A stretch of DNA of 64,000 nt from Pirellulales bacterium (GTDB lineage: Bacteria; Planctomycetota; Planctomycetia; Pirellulales; JANQPP01): NCBI GenBank assembly GCA_028289405.1, contig JANQPP010000076.1, forward strand, positions 1 through 64,000. Reading direction: 5' to 3'. Positions 1 to 7,678 of this stretch are shown piece after piece (position 1 is the stretch's first letter; every line of letters starts with the position of its first letter). Under the pieces are notes generated by a model. That model had not been told where the DNA came from and ran no database searches. It worked only from the letters and a program-made list of their open reading frames with translations. A program made the translations under genes and the position numbers.

Positions 1-1
1 G

Positions 2-2620
2 TCCACGGAAGTGCAAGGGGAAGTCCGGGCGCTCGCCGTGGCGCACGGTCGGTTGTTGGCCAGCACGGACGCGGGGGATGTGTACTGTTTCGCGACTGAT
101 GCCGAGAACGGTCCCGCGATCATCAATTTGGCGGAGGAAACCGCTCGGAAAAGGTCCTCCGGACCGGAGCGAGAAGAATTCGAGGCCACGGCAACCGCCG
201 TGTTGCGAGAGACCGGCCTGTCGCGAGGCTTCTGCTTGCTGCTCGGAACGGAAGCAGGACGTCTGGCCTCCGCTTTGGCGCGAAACAGCGATCTGCATAT
301 TCTCGTGGTCGATCCGCGCGGGGATGCCGTGGAGGAAGCGCGAAACCACTTGCGCGACGCGGGGCTGTATGGCCATCGCGTGAGCGTCCTACGCGGAGAT
401 TGGGACGACATTCCGTTCGCCAACTATTTCGCCAATCTGGTCATCGTGAATCCGCATCTGCCAAACGGCCAACTTCCCGAATCCGCCGAAAACTTTGCGC
501 GGTTCATCAAACCATACGGCGGGATGGCCTGCGCACGTCATGCGGGCAGCCAGGACTCCGCCAATTCGCCGGCCCGTTGGCTCCGCGACATGAGCATCCA
601 GGATCAGATCGAAGTGAATGTGGAGGGGGATTGGGCGCTCCTGCGGCGGGGTGCGTTGCCCGGAGCCGGAAACTGGACCCACCAATACGGCGATGCCGGG
701 AATTCCGGCGCCAGTGACGATCTCCGCCTGGCGGGAAATCTCGGCGTGCTTTGGTATGGCGATCCGGGACCTGGCAAGATGATGAACCGGCATGAAGGGG
801 CGGTGGGGCCAGTCGCCGCCGCCGGACGGCTGTTCGTCCAAGGTACGGACACCGTCATGGCCTACGATGCCTATAACGGCCTGCTCCTCTGGGAGACCGC
901 CAACCCCGAATCAATCCGCACGGGCGTGTTCCAAAACGTGAATCCGAGCAACCTCGTGGCTACCGCGGAGCATGTGTTCGTGATGATGCGGGAGCGTTGC
1001 GTGCAGTTGGACGCCGCCACGGGGGAATTGCTGGCCTCGCACGCCTTGCCTCTCTCCAGCGAGAAGCAATACGAATATGAGTGGGGTTATGTCGGCGTCC
1101 AGGACGGCGTGTTGCTCGGCACCGCGACAATGCGGCCAGAGGTGTTGGGAAAATTGCGGCGCCGCGGCCGGGTCACGCTGGACACCACGGACGCAATCTT
1201 CGCCATCGACCTGCAAACTGGCGACACGCGGTGGATCTATCATGGCCAGAGCATCAGCCACCACACGATCGCGCTGGCGCCCGGGCGGGTCTACTTCATC
1301 GACAGTTCCCTCACGAGCCAGCAGCGGGCGGAAATCCTTCGCCAAGACAAGACCGAACTAGCCCAACTGACGGGCGAGGCACGCCAGCGGGCCGAAGATC
1401 GCCTCAAGCGGCAAGACTTGCGGATGACCATTGCCCTAGACGTGGCCACTGGCGAAAAGCTCTGGGAGAAGTCGGTCGATGTCACCGATTGCAGCGAAGT
1501 GGGGATCGGTGGAGGCAAACTCACGCTGATCCATAAGGACGGCGTCCTGCTTTTGTGCGGGGCAAACGCCAATGGCCATTACTGGCGGCAGTTCGTGGCG
1601 GGCGAATTTTCCCAGCGGCGGCTCGTCGCCCTGTCTGCCACCGACGGCTACAAGCTTTGGGACAAGGATGCCAACTATCGGAACCGGCCCATCGTGATCG
1701 GGGAACAAGTCCTGGCCGAGCCCTGGATCTATGACCTCCAGAGCGGTCAACAAAAGATGCGGCAACATCCGCTCACCGGCGAGGAATCTCCCTGGTCCAT
1801 CATGCGGACAGGGCATCACTGCGGCATGATCACCGCCACGCCGAACCTGCTGATGTTTCGCTCCGGGTTCACCGGGTTCTACGATCTGCGGGAAGATGCC
1901 GGCGTGCAGCATTTCGCCGGGCATCGTTTGGGGTGTTGGATCAACGCCATTCCCGCCAATGGCCTGCTGATGATTCCCGAAGCCAGCGCCGGCTGCGTCT
2001 GCCTGTTTTCCATCGCCTCCACGGTCGTGCTCGAACCACGTCCCACGCGCCAGCCTTGGGCCATCGCTAGCGCGGTCGGTTCCACCAAACCGGTTCGGCA
2101 CTTGGCCGTGAATTTCGGCGCGCCGGGCGACCGCCGGGACGCGTCGGGCAAGCTGTGGATTAGCCATCCCCGTAATCGCCCCTACCAGGAGACTGGCCTG
2201 GAACTCGATCCGGGCATCCAGCTCGAATATGAAAATGACGAGGCGGAGCATTTCGCGAGCCTGCACGAATCGTCGCAGCAAGACGCTCACGACATCCCTT
2301 CCTGGGTCTGGGCCTCCGCCGCACAAGGCGTCCGTCGATTGACCATCCCACTACGGGACGCGGAAAACGGTCCCGGGACCTATCGCGTGGCTTTGGCCTG
2401 GTCGGCGCTGGAACCCGGAAATGACAACACCGAATTTGAAGTCCGCGTGCAAGGCGACCCGATCTCCGTGGCCTTGGGAGATGCCGGCGAACCAGTTTTG
2501 CATGTGGCGGAGGACGTCGCGGTGGAAAGGGAACTGGTGATCGAGTTCCCGGCTTCACGGCAAGGGGCTTCGGAAACGACGTCTTGGTTGAACGCCGTGG
2601 AAATCACGCTGACGCGCTAG
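2..2620 (+). CDS. PQQ-type beta-propeller protein with embedded methyltransferase-like domain (5' truncated)
   Basis: The reading frame is open to the left edge, so the N-terminus lies outside the window. At least 870 residues are visible. The first ~35 residues read like a propeller blade (AVAHGRLLASTDAGDVYCF). Residues ~75-190 resemble a Rossmann-fold class I SAM methyltransferase: LLLGTEAGRLASALA as the glycine loop, then LHILVVDPR and LVIVNPHLP. From ~220 onward there are repeated blades of the type 'AYDAYNGLLLWE', 'AIDLQTGDTRWIY' and 'ALDVATGEKLWEK', typical of PQQ-like/BamB-like propellers. The last ~150 residues form a beta-rich tail. The protein is probably secreted or periplasmic, although the signal peptide would be off-window. 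Whether the methyltransferase-like domain is active is unknown. The 3' end overlaps the convergent nnrD by 17 bases. Confidence 0.85.
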   Translation, partial: STEVQGEVRALAVAHGRLLASTDAGDVYCFATDAENGPAIINLAEETARKRSSGPEREEFEATATAVLRETGLSRGFCLLLGTEAGRLASALARNSDLHILVVDPRGDAVEEARNHLRDAGLYGHRVSVLRGDWDDIPFANYFANLVIVNPHLPNGQLPESAENFARFIKPYGGMACARHAGSQDSANSPARWLRDMSIQDQIEVNVEGDWALLRRGALPGAGNWTHQYGDAGNSGASDDLRLAGNLGVLWYGDPGPGKMMNRHEGAVGPVAAAGRLFVQGTDTVMAYDAYNGLLLWETANPESIRTGVFQNVNPSNLVATAEHVFVMMRERCVQLDAATGELLASHALPLSSEKQYEYEWGYVGVQDGVLLGTATMRPEVLGKLRRRGRVTLDTTDAIFAIDLQTGDTRWIYHGQSISHHTIALAPGRVYFIDSSLTSQQRAEILRQDKTELAQLTGEARQRAEDRLKRQDLRMTIALDVATGEKLWEKSVDVTDCSEVGIGGGKLTLIHKDGVLLLCGANANGHYWRQFVAGEFSQRRLVALSATDGYKLWDKDANYRNRPIVIGEQVLAEPWIYDLQSGQQKMRQHPLTGEESPWSIMRTGHHCGMITATPNLLMFRSGFTGFYDLREDAGVQHFAGHRLGCWINAIPANGLLMIPEASAGCVCLFSIASTVVLEPRPTRQPWAIASAVGSTKPVRHLAVNFGAPGDRRDASGKLWISHPRNRPYQETGLELDPGIQLEYENDEAEHFASLHESSQQDAHDIPSWVWASAAQGVRRLTIPLRDAENGPGTYRVALAWSALEPGNDNTEFEVRVQGDPISVALGDAGEPVLHVAEDVAVERELVIEFPASRQGASETTSWLNAVEITLTR

Positions 2621-3458
2621 CAAAAGCGGGTGGCAGCGCGTCCACCACATCGCGGGCGGTGAGCGAAACCTGGCCCAGCCTTTCGGCGGCCAGGTCACCG
2701 GCGCGTCCATGGACGAACACACCCAGCCGTGCAGCGTCCCAGGGGGACATGCCCTGCCCCAAGAGCGCGGCCAACACGCCGGTCAAGACATCCCCCGTGC
2801 CGCCGGTGGCCATGCCCGGGTTGCCGGTCGTGTTGCGTGCCACGCGCTCGCCATCGGTGATCAATGTGCGATGTCCTTTGAGCACGAGCACCACGCCATG
2901 CTGCCGGGCAAACTCACGTGCCGAGGGCTCCGCCAATGATGCCTCGACTTTTTTTCCGACCAAGCGGGAAAATTCGCCCATGTGTGGAGTTAGCACGCGC
3001 GGGCCGGCCGCTTGTTGCAATGCGTTCGGCTGGTCGCTTAGAGCGAACAGCGCATCGGCGTCCAGCACAAGGGGTTGCCGCGCTGTGGTTTGCAGCCAGT
3101 TCACGAAACGTTCTGGTCCGGGTCCGCGTCCCAAGCCCGGTCCGCAGGCCAAGGCATTCGCGTTTTCAAGTAGCGATTCCACTTGCCGCTGGGCATCTTC
3201 ATCTACTTCGCCGGATTCGCCGTGGGAAAGAGCCTTCGTCATGTAAGACGGCTCGTAACCGGCCACGGTCGGTTGGCAAATCTCCGGCGTGGCGATGGTG
3301 ACGAGGCCCGCTCCCGAGCGAAGCGCGGCCATGCCGGAAAGGGCGATGGAACCGGCCATGCCCTGGGAACCGCCAATCAACAGCAGGCGACCATAATCCC
3401 CCTTGTGGCTCTCATTTTCTCGGGCGGGCAGGCGCGACAAATCGGCAGGCAGCGACAT
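2604..3458 (-). CDS. nnrD: ADP/ATP-dependent NAD(P)H-hydrate dehydratase
   Basis: This enzyme repairs hydrated NAD(P)H (the S epimer of NAD(P)HX) by nucleotide-dependent dehydration in the cytoplasm. The 284-residue protein has the family's N-terminal glycine-rich stretch (GRLLLIGGSQGMAGSIALSG) and the C-terminal signature NPGMATGGTGDVLTG, which binds the nucleotide. NVLTPHMGEF-type motifs lie in the middle (RVLTPHMGEFSRL). The NnrE epimerase domain fused to it in many bacteria is absent, so this is the stand-alone form. It starts 4 bases after the larB stop, which indicates an operon larB-nnrD. The 3' end overlaps the upstream propeller gene tail to tail by 17 bases. Confidence 0.93.
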   Translation of the reverse strand: MSLPADLSRLPARENESHKGDYGRLLLIGGSQGMAGSIALSGMAALRSGAGLVTIATPEICQPTVAGYEPSYMTKALSHGESGEVDEDAQRQVESLLENANALACGPGLGRGPGPERFVNWLQTTARQPLVLDADALFALSDQPNALQQAAGPRVLTPHMGEFSRLVGKKVEASLAEPSAREFARQHGVVLVLKGHRTLITDGERVARNTTGNPGMATGGTGDVLTGVLAALLGQGMSPWDAARLGVFVHGRAGDLAAERLGQVSLTARDVVDALPPAFASASA

Positions 3459-3462
3459 GGCA

Positions 3463-4251
3463 TCATTCTTTCGCTTGCGATGGATGGCGTTGGCGGGCGA
3501 TCATCCCCGCTACATAGCCTGCCTTGAAACCGGCGTCGATATTGACCACGACGACGTTCGTGGCGCAACTGTTGAGCATGCTGAGCAAGGCCGCGACTCC
3601 ACCCAAACTGGCGCCGTAGCCGACGCTGGTGGGCACGGCCACGACGGGGACCTCCACGTGCCCCGCCACGACGCTGGGGAGCGCGCCTTCCATGCCGGCT
3701 ACTACCACCACGGCATCCGCTTGGCGGATTTCCGGCACATGCCTGGGCAACCGGTGCGGACCCGCCACGCCCACGTCTTGAATCACGCGTGTGGCCACCC
3801 CCATCCACTCCAGAGTCTCCCGGGCCTCTTCCAGGACAGGCAGATCGCTGGTCCCCGCGGAGACCAAGACGACTTGTCCCCGCATTTTGACCGATTTCAC
3901 CGACCCGTCCGCGTTTTCGTCCAAGCGAAATGTCCGACCCACAGCGTTGAATTTCCCGACGGGGAAGGCCTTCCGCAACTCCGTCGCTTGCTCCTCGGAG
4001 ACACGCGTGACCAGCACGGGCTGAGCACGATCTATCAGCGCTTGGACGAGCGTGGGCAAGGTTTGGGGAGATTTTCCGGTGCCGTAGATCACCTCGGGAT
4101 AGCCACAGCGGCGCTGCCGGTCCACGTCCAGATTCGCATCGGGCGCCGGCTGGACCGTGGCCTGCGAAATTTGCTGTAAGAAGTGATCCAGGGGAATTCG
4201 CCCCGTGGCAAACTCGTGAGCTACGTTTCGCAAATTGTCTTCGGATTCCAT
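3463..4251 (-). CDS. larB: Nickel-pincer cofactor biosynthesis protein LarB
   Basis: LarB carboxylates and hydrolyses nicotinic acid adenine dinucleotide in the first step of nickel-pincer nucleotide synthesis. That cofactor serves lactate racemase and other LarA-type racemases. The protein has 262 residues, normal for the family. The C-terminal half is an AIRC/PurE-like domain with VLVSAGTSDLPVLEEA, DVGVAGPHRL, VVVVAGMEGALPSVVAG and VPTSVGYGASLGG. The N-terminal half carries the LarB-specific CGYPEVIYGTGKSP motif. The start ATG has GGAGG upstream. It is the first gene of a pair with nnrD. larC, larE and larA are not in this window. Confidence 0.92.
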   Translation of the reverse strand: MESEDNLRNVAHEFATGRIPLDHFLQQISQATVQPAPDANLDVDRQRRCGYPEVIYGTGKSPQTLPTLVQALIDRAQPVLVTRVSEEQATELRKAFPVGKFNAVGRTFRLDENADGSVKSVKMRGQVVLVSAGTSDLPVLEEARETLEWMGVATRVIQDVGVAGPHRLPRHVPEIRQADAVVVVAGMEGALPSVVAGHVEVPVVAVPTSVGYGASLGGVAALLSMLNSCATNVVVVNIDAGFKAGYVAGMIARQRHPSQAKE

Positions 4252-4476
4252 GGCACTGCCTCCGCCTGCTATTCCGTGATGCCTTCATACATTCGGCTAA
4301 GAATCGAGAGCATCGGCAAAATGGGCTTGCCCGCGATTGTCACTTGGTCTACAAGTCGCGCCTTGGTGCGCCTGCATCTCGTCCGACTCGAGTGTCGCGG
4401 AAAAGATACCGCAGGGACTTGTGATGAAAGACGCTGGACAGGCGACTTGCAAACCGGATCCGGGAATCGTTTGCCG

Positions 4477-5754
4477 ATGTTCGCGATTGTGTTCCTGTTG
4501 GGTGCCGCTGTAAATGCCGTGCCTGCTGAATCACCGCCGCCGGAACCCTATTGGGCCCGCGTCATTCGCGAGGATGCGGCAGTGCGATCAGGGCCGGGTG
4601 AGCAGTATTACGCCACCGACCGGCTCCGCGTGGAGGAATTCGTGCAGGTATTCCGCCATGACGGCGATTGGGCCGCCGTGCGTCCGCCTCACGCCAGTTT
4701 CAGTTGGGTCCGGATATCCGCGTTACGTCTGCACGACGATGGCGTGGCGGAGGTTGTTGAGGACGGCGCTCCCGCGAAGATCGGCAGCCGCGTCTCCGCT
4801 GACCGGAGCGTGTGCCGAGTCCATTTGGATCTCGGGGAGCTGGTCAAGCTGTTGGAGCATCCACCGGAAGCGGGGGACGGCTGGCTGAAGATCGCGCCCC
4901 CGGCGGGAGAATTCCGCTGGATTCATTTGGATCACTTGGAAGGCGCGGCCGCCCCGCTGGAACGGCCTCTTTCCCAAACGCGCCGAAAGGACGTACTCGC
5001 TGGCAAACGTCCGCCTTCCTTCACGCGGCTTCGGCACGACGGTGAAGCCGTGGCGATTCCTAGCACGGCGCTGGCTGGCGCCGATACCACTCGGCCCGTT
5101 GCCAGGTTGGAAGACGTTGGCGTGGGAGGAGTGGATAAATTTACAGCGGACGAAAATCGCGCGCAGCCCAGGCCGCGCTCGCCTGTCGTGTCACGAGCTG
5201 GGTTCGACAGCGCCCCAACGGTGGACGAACTGCTAGACGAAGCCAGCCTGATGCTCTCCTTTCTGCTGCTGAAAGAGCCACGCACCGACGAGCTGAGTGA
5301 GGTACAAGCTCACTTGCGGATGGCTGGTGACCACGCCGTCTCCCTCGAACAGCGCGAGCGGACTAGGGAGTTGCAAACGCAACTCGACCGTCTCCTCGAA
5401 TTGCAGGATCGCGCTCAAGACCTGGCTCATGATATTCGAGCCATCGAGTTTCCTCGTAAGCCGCCGGCATTCGCGGCAGTTCCTGCCGCTGCCACACCAC
5501 CGCCATCCCGCAGCCTACAGGGTTACTTGGTGCCTCGACCAGCACATCTTGCCGTGTCCGAAGAATATGTGCTGGAGAATGGGCTAGGGGAGGTGGTCAC
5601 CGCCATCTCGCCACCGGTCGACTTGGATGTGCGGCCGTTTCTATACCGCCGTGTGAGGGTTGTCGGTCGGCGGGGCTACGCCGTCCGCGATCGGCTGCCA
5701 CGGATGTCCGTGGTCTCCATTGAGTTGCTGCCACGCGGCGCGAAGGTGGACTGA
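4477..5754 (+). CDS. Secreted protein with bacterial SH3-like domain(s)
   Basis: The 425-residue protein starts with a short hydrophobic signal peptide (MFAIVFLLGAAVNAVPA). It is followed at ~30-90 by an SH3b-type fold: ARVIREDAAVRSGPGEQYYATDRLR, with the usual VRSGPG turn. A second related stretch around 110-160 (ICRVHLDLGELVKLLEHPP...WLKIAPPAGEFRWIHLDHLE) looks like a diverged repeat. The middle ~240-320 is helical, and the C-terminal ~70 residues contain a compact domain ending in RLPRMSVVSIELLP. The frame is open further upstream, but that part is antisense to larB and lacks a signal, so ATG 4477 was chosen. Function is unknown; binding to cell-wall or surface ligands is a guess from the SH3b fold. 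Confidence 0.75.
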   Translation: MFAIVFLLGAAVNAVPAESPPPEPYWARVIREDAAVRSGPGEQYYATDRLRVEEFVQVFRHDGDWAAVRPPHASFSWVRISALRLHDDGVAEVVEDGAPAKIGSRVSADRSVCRVHLDLGELVKLLEHPPEAGDGWLKIAPPAGEFRWIHLDHLEGAAAPLERPLSQTRRKDVLAGKRPPSFTRLRHDGEAVAIPSTALAGADTTRPVARLEDVGVGGVDKFTADENRAQPRPRSPVVSRAGFDSAPTVDELLDEASLMLSFLLLKEPRTDELSEVQAHLRMAGDHAVSLEQRERTRELQTQLDRLLELQDRAQDLAHDIRAIEFPRKPPAFAAVPAAATPPPSRSLQGYLVPRPAHLAVSEEYVLENGLGEVVTAISPPVDLDVRPFLYRRVRVVGRRGYAVRDRLPRMSVVSIELLPRGAKVD

Positions 5755-5779
5755 GCAAGCGTTTGTACCGCTCATTCTT

Positions 5780-7285
5780 CTAGGTGAAGAACTTTCGCAG
5801 CGTTTCGTCGCTAGGCGGTTTGGTGAGCAAAGAGACGATGACCAACGCCGCCGTGGAGCAGGCGAATATCGTCGCCACCGGCATCATCCCGAGGAAGAGA
5901 TATTCCCGGTTCGCCCCGTAGTCCGCGTTACTGAAAAGCCAGATCCAGGAGACCAGTACGGCCAGCACGCTGGCATAAGCGCCCGTCTTGGTGAGCCTTT
6001 TCCAGTAGAGCGAGGCGACCACGAGTGGAAAGAGGCTGGAAAACCCGCTAAAGCACCAGACCCCCAACGTGAACACGCTGCGGTGTTTTAACAGGCTAAA
6101 GCCGTACGTGACCGCGACAATGGCAATAATGAACAGCCGCGCCAGCAACACGATTTGTTTGTCGTTGATGCGGTTCTTGCCCGCGTAATGCAGGACGATG
6201 TCGTTAGTGAACATCGTGCCGATGCAAAGGAATTGGCTATCCAGCGAGGACATGATCGCGGCCAAAATTCCGGCGGTGAGAAACCCTCCCAGCAGCGGAC
6301 CGGCCAATTCCTTCACCATGAAGGGCAGCACATCATTTTGCCGTACTGTCGGTGGTACGCCGGCCAAACTGCTCGTGGCCCAAATCCCCACCAGCACGCA
6401 AGGGACCCAGACGATCATGATGAAGATCGGGTGGGCCACCACGGCCAGCTTGAAGCTTTCGGCACTTTTGGCGGTGAGCCAGTGCTGGAACAAGTGGGGA
6501 AACATGCCGACTGAAAACGGCACGAGCATATACGTGAAAAACGCCAGCTTGGGAATATGCTCGCGGATCAGTTTCTCTTCCGGAACGGCCTGGCTGGCTT
6601 TCCGCAGATTTTCCAGAAAACTCGCTTCGCCCCCTAATTTCGTGGCGATGACGTAAAAGGTCACCATTCCCAGGATCATGAACACCGATGTTTGAAAAGC
6701 GTTGGCCCAGGCCGTGCCCCGCATGCCGCCGAAGAAGACATAAATCAGCACCACGCCGCAGACGAAAAGTGAGGCCAAGTTGCGGGGAATGCCGCCATTG
6801 GTACTCTCGAAAAAACTAGGAAACGCGCCCGCGGTCACTTGTTGGATCACCCCCCCGGAGCTGATGACGCCAATCAGCAGATAGGGGACGACCAGGCCGA
6901 CAAGAATCGGAAAGAGTAAGAGCCCGATTTTGTCACTCTCCAAGCGGTCACGGAAATACTCGATTTGCGTGGTGTAGCCGTATTGGTTCCCCAGAGTCCA
7001 AATCTTCACGCCCACCACGAAGAAACAGAGCGAATGGATGATGCCGCTGGAAGAGGCCAGCATGCCATAAACACCCACTCCTTTGGTATAGGCCTCGCCC
7101 GTGGAACCGATCAGGGCGAAGGCGGTCATTGTCGTGCCGAATAGGGACATCAACAGCAGCACGGGCCCGATGGAATGGCTTGCCAGCAGATAGTCCTGGC
7201 TCGTCCCCCGGAAGAGGCGATTGGCTCCCGCCCCCAGCGACAAGAGCAACGACATGTACAGGACGATAATGATCAGCGGTGTCAT
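5780..7285 (-). CDS. Sodium:solute symporter (SSS family)
   Basis: The 501-residue protein has about 13 hydrophobic segments and SSS-family features: an N-terminal DYLLASHSIGPVLLLMSLFGT segment, AFALIGSTGEAYTKGVGVYG, FGGMRGTAWANAFQ and LLGGFLTAGILAAIMSSLDSQFL. The last matches the family signature around the conserved A-A-x-M-S-S-L-D-S, which forms the sodium site. Substrate cannot be read from sequence. The pantothenate/proline/solute branch that pairs with a DUF3311 partner is the nearest known arrangement. Its ATG overlaps the TGA of the small upstream DUF3311 gene by four bases (ATGA), so the two are translationally coupled. It ends 25 bases from the convergent SH3 gene. Confidence 0.9.
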   Translation of the reverse strand: MTPLIIIVLYMSLLLSLGAGANRLFRGTSQDYLLASHSIGPVLLLMSLFGTTMTAFALIGSTGEAYTKGVGVYGMLASSSGIIHSLCFFVVGVKIWTLGNQYGYTTQIEYFRDRLESDKIGLLLFPILVGLVVPYLLIGVISSGGVIQQVTAGAFPSFFESTNGGIPRNLASLFVCGVVLIYVFFGGMRGTAWANAFQTSVFMILGMVTFYVIATKLGGEASFLENLRKASQAVPEEKLIREHIPKLAFFTYMLVPFSVGMFPHLFQHWLTAKSAESFKLAVVAHPIFIMIVWVPCVLVGIWATSSLAGVPPTVRQNDVLPFMVKELAGPLLGGFLTAGILAAIMSSLDSQFLCIGTMFTNDIVLHYAGKNRINDKQIVLLARLFIIAIVAVTYGFSLLKHRSVFTLGVWCFSGFSSLFPLVVASLYWKRLTKTGAYASVLAVLVSWIWLFSNADYGANREYLFLGMMPVATIFACSTAALVIVSLLTKPPSDETLRKFFT

Positions 7286-7512
7286 GCGTGCGAGCCCTCC
7301 CCGGAATTTCCGGCAGCCCGCGGCACGACCGGTTTTGGCCAGCAGAATTTGGTGGCGAGGAACCACGTGATGCCCGCCGCCAGGGAAATCCCCGCGTGAA
7401 ACAGCAGCCCGATGGGCATGAATCCGAAAACGAGCGTGGAATCATTCCAAAACCAGACATCCTGATGCACGATGGCCAACAGGATCACAAGACACCAAAC
7501 AAATTGTTTCAT
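7282..7512 (-). CDS. DUF3311-type small membrane partner of the symporter
   Basis: This 76-residue protein has two hydrophobic segments (MKQFVWCLVILLAIVH and LVFGFMPIGLLFHAGISLAAGITWFLATKF). The QDVWFWNDSTLVFGFMPIGLLFH pattern is that of DUF3311 proteins, small subunits encoded directly upstream of SSS symporters. The ATG at 7512 is preceded by a purine-rich stretch (tgtctctcc on the plus strand). The stop overlaps the symporter start in an ATGA. The longer frame upstream has no signal and is not used. Confidence 0.85.
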   Translation of the reverse strand: MKQFVWCLVILLAIVHQDVWFWNDSTLVFGFMPIGLLFHAGISLAAGITWFLATKFCWPKPVVPRAAGNSGEGSHA

Positions 7513-7612
7513 GGAGAGACACAGGGAGAGTGGATCGGCGTGTGCGAAACTCGCGGGGCTTGCGTAGAAAAAAGGCCGCAGAGACCAAGCTTCCAAAGCC
7601 GCTGTACTCTAC

Positions 7613-7642
7613 CAAAACCCCGGCCCGCTTCAAACGGGCCGC
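7613..7642 (-). terminator. Probable rho-independent terminator of the 7679-9811 gene
   Basis: On the minus strand a 7-bp GC-only stem (CGGCCCG/CGGGCCG, 7621-7641) with a 7-nt loop is followed by GGGGTTTT. It lies about 37 bases after the stop of the large membrane gene and before DUF3311. The U-run is short, so termination may be partial. Confidence 0.5.
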
Positions 7643-7678
7643 GCCTATCGCAGTGAAGCGCTATCGCCGCGACATTGG

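Noticed and set aside
1436-2326. 296-codon minus-strand ORF inside the propeller gene
   Set aside because: Antisense shadow without domain character; the plus-strand propeller motifs are clear.
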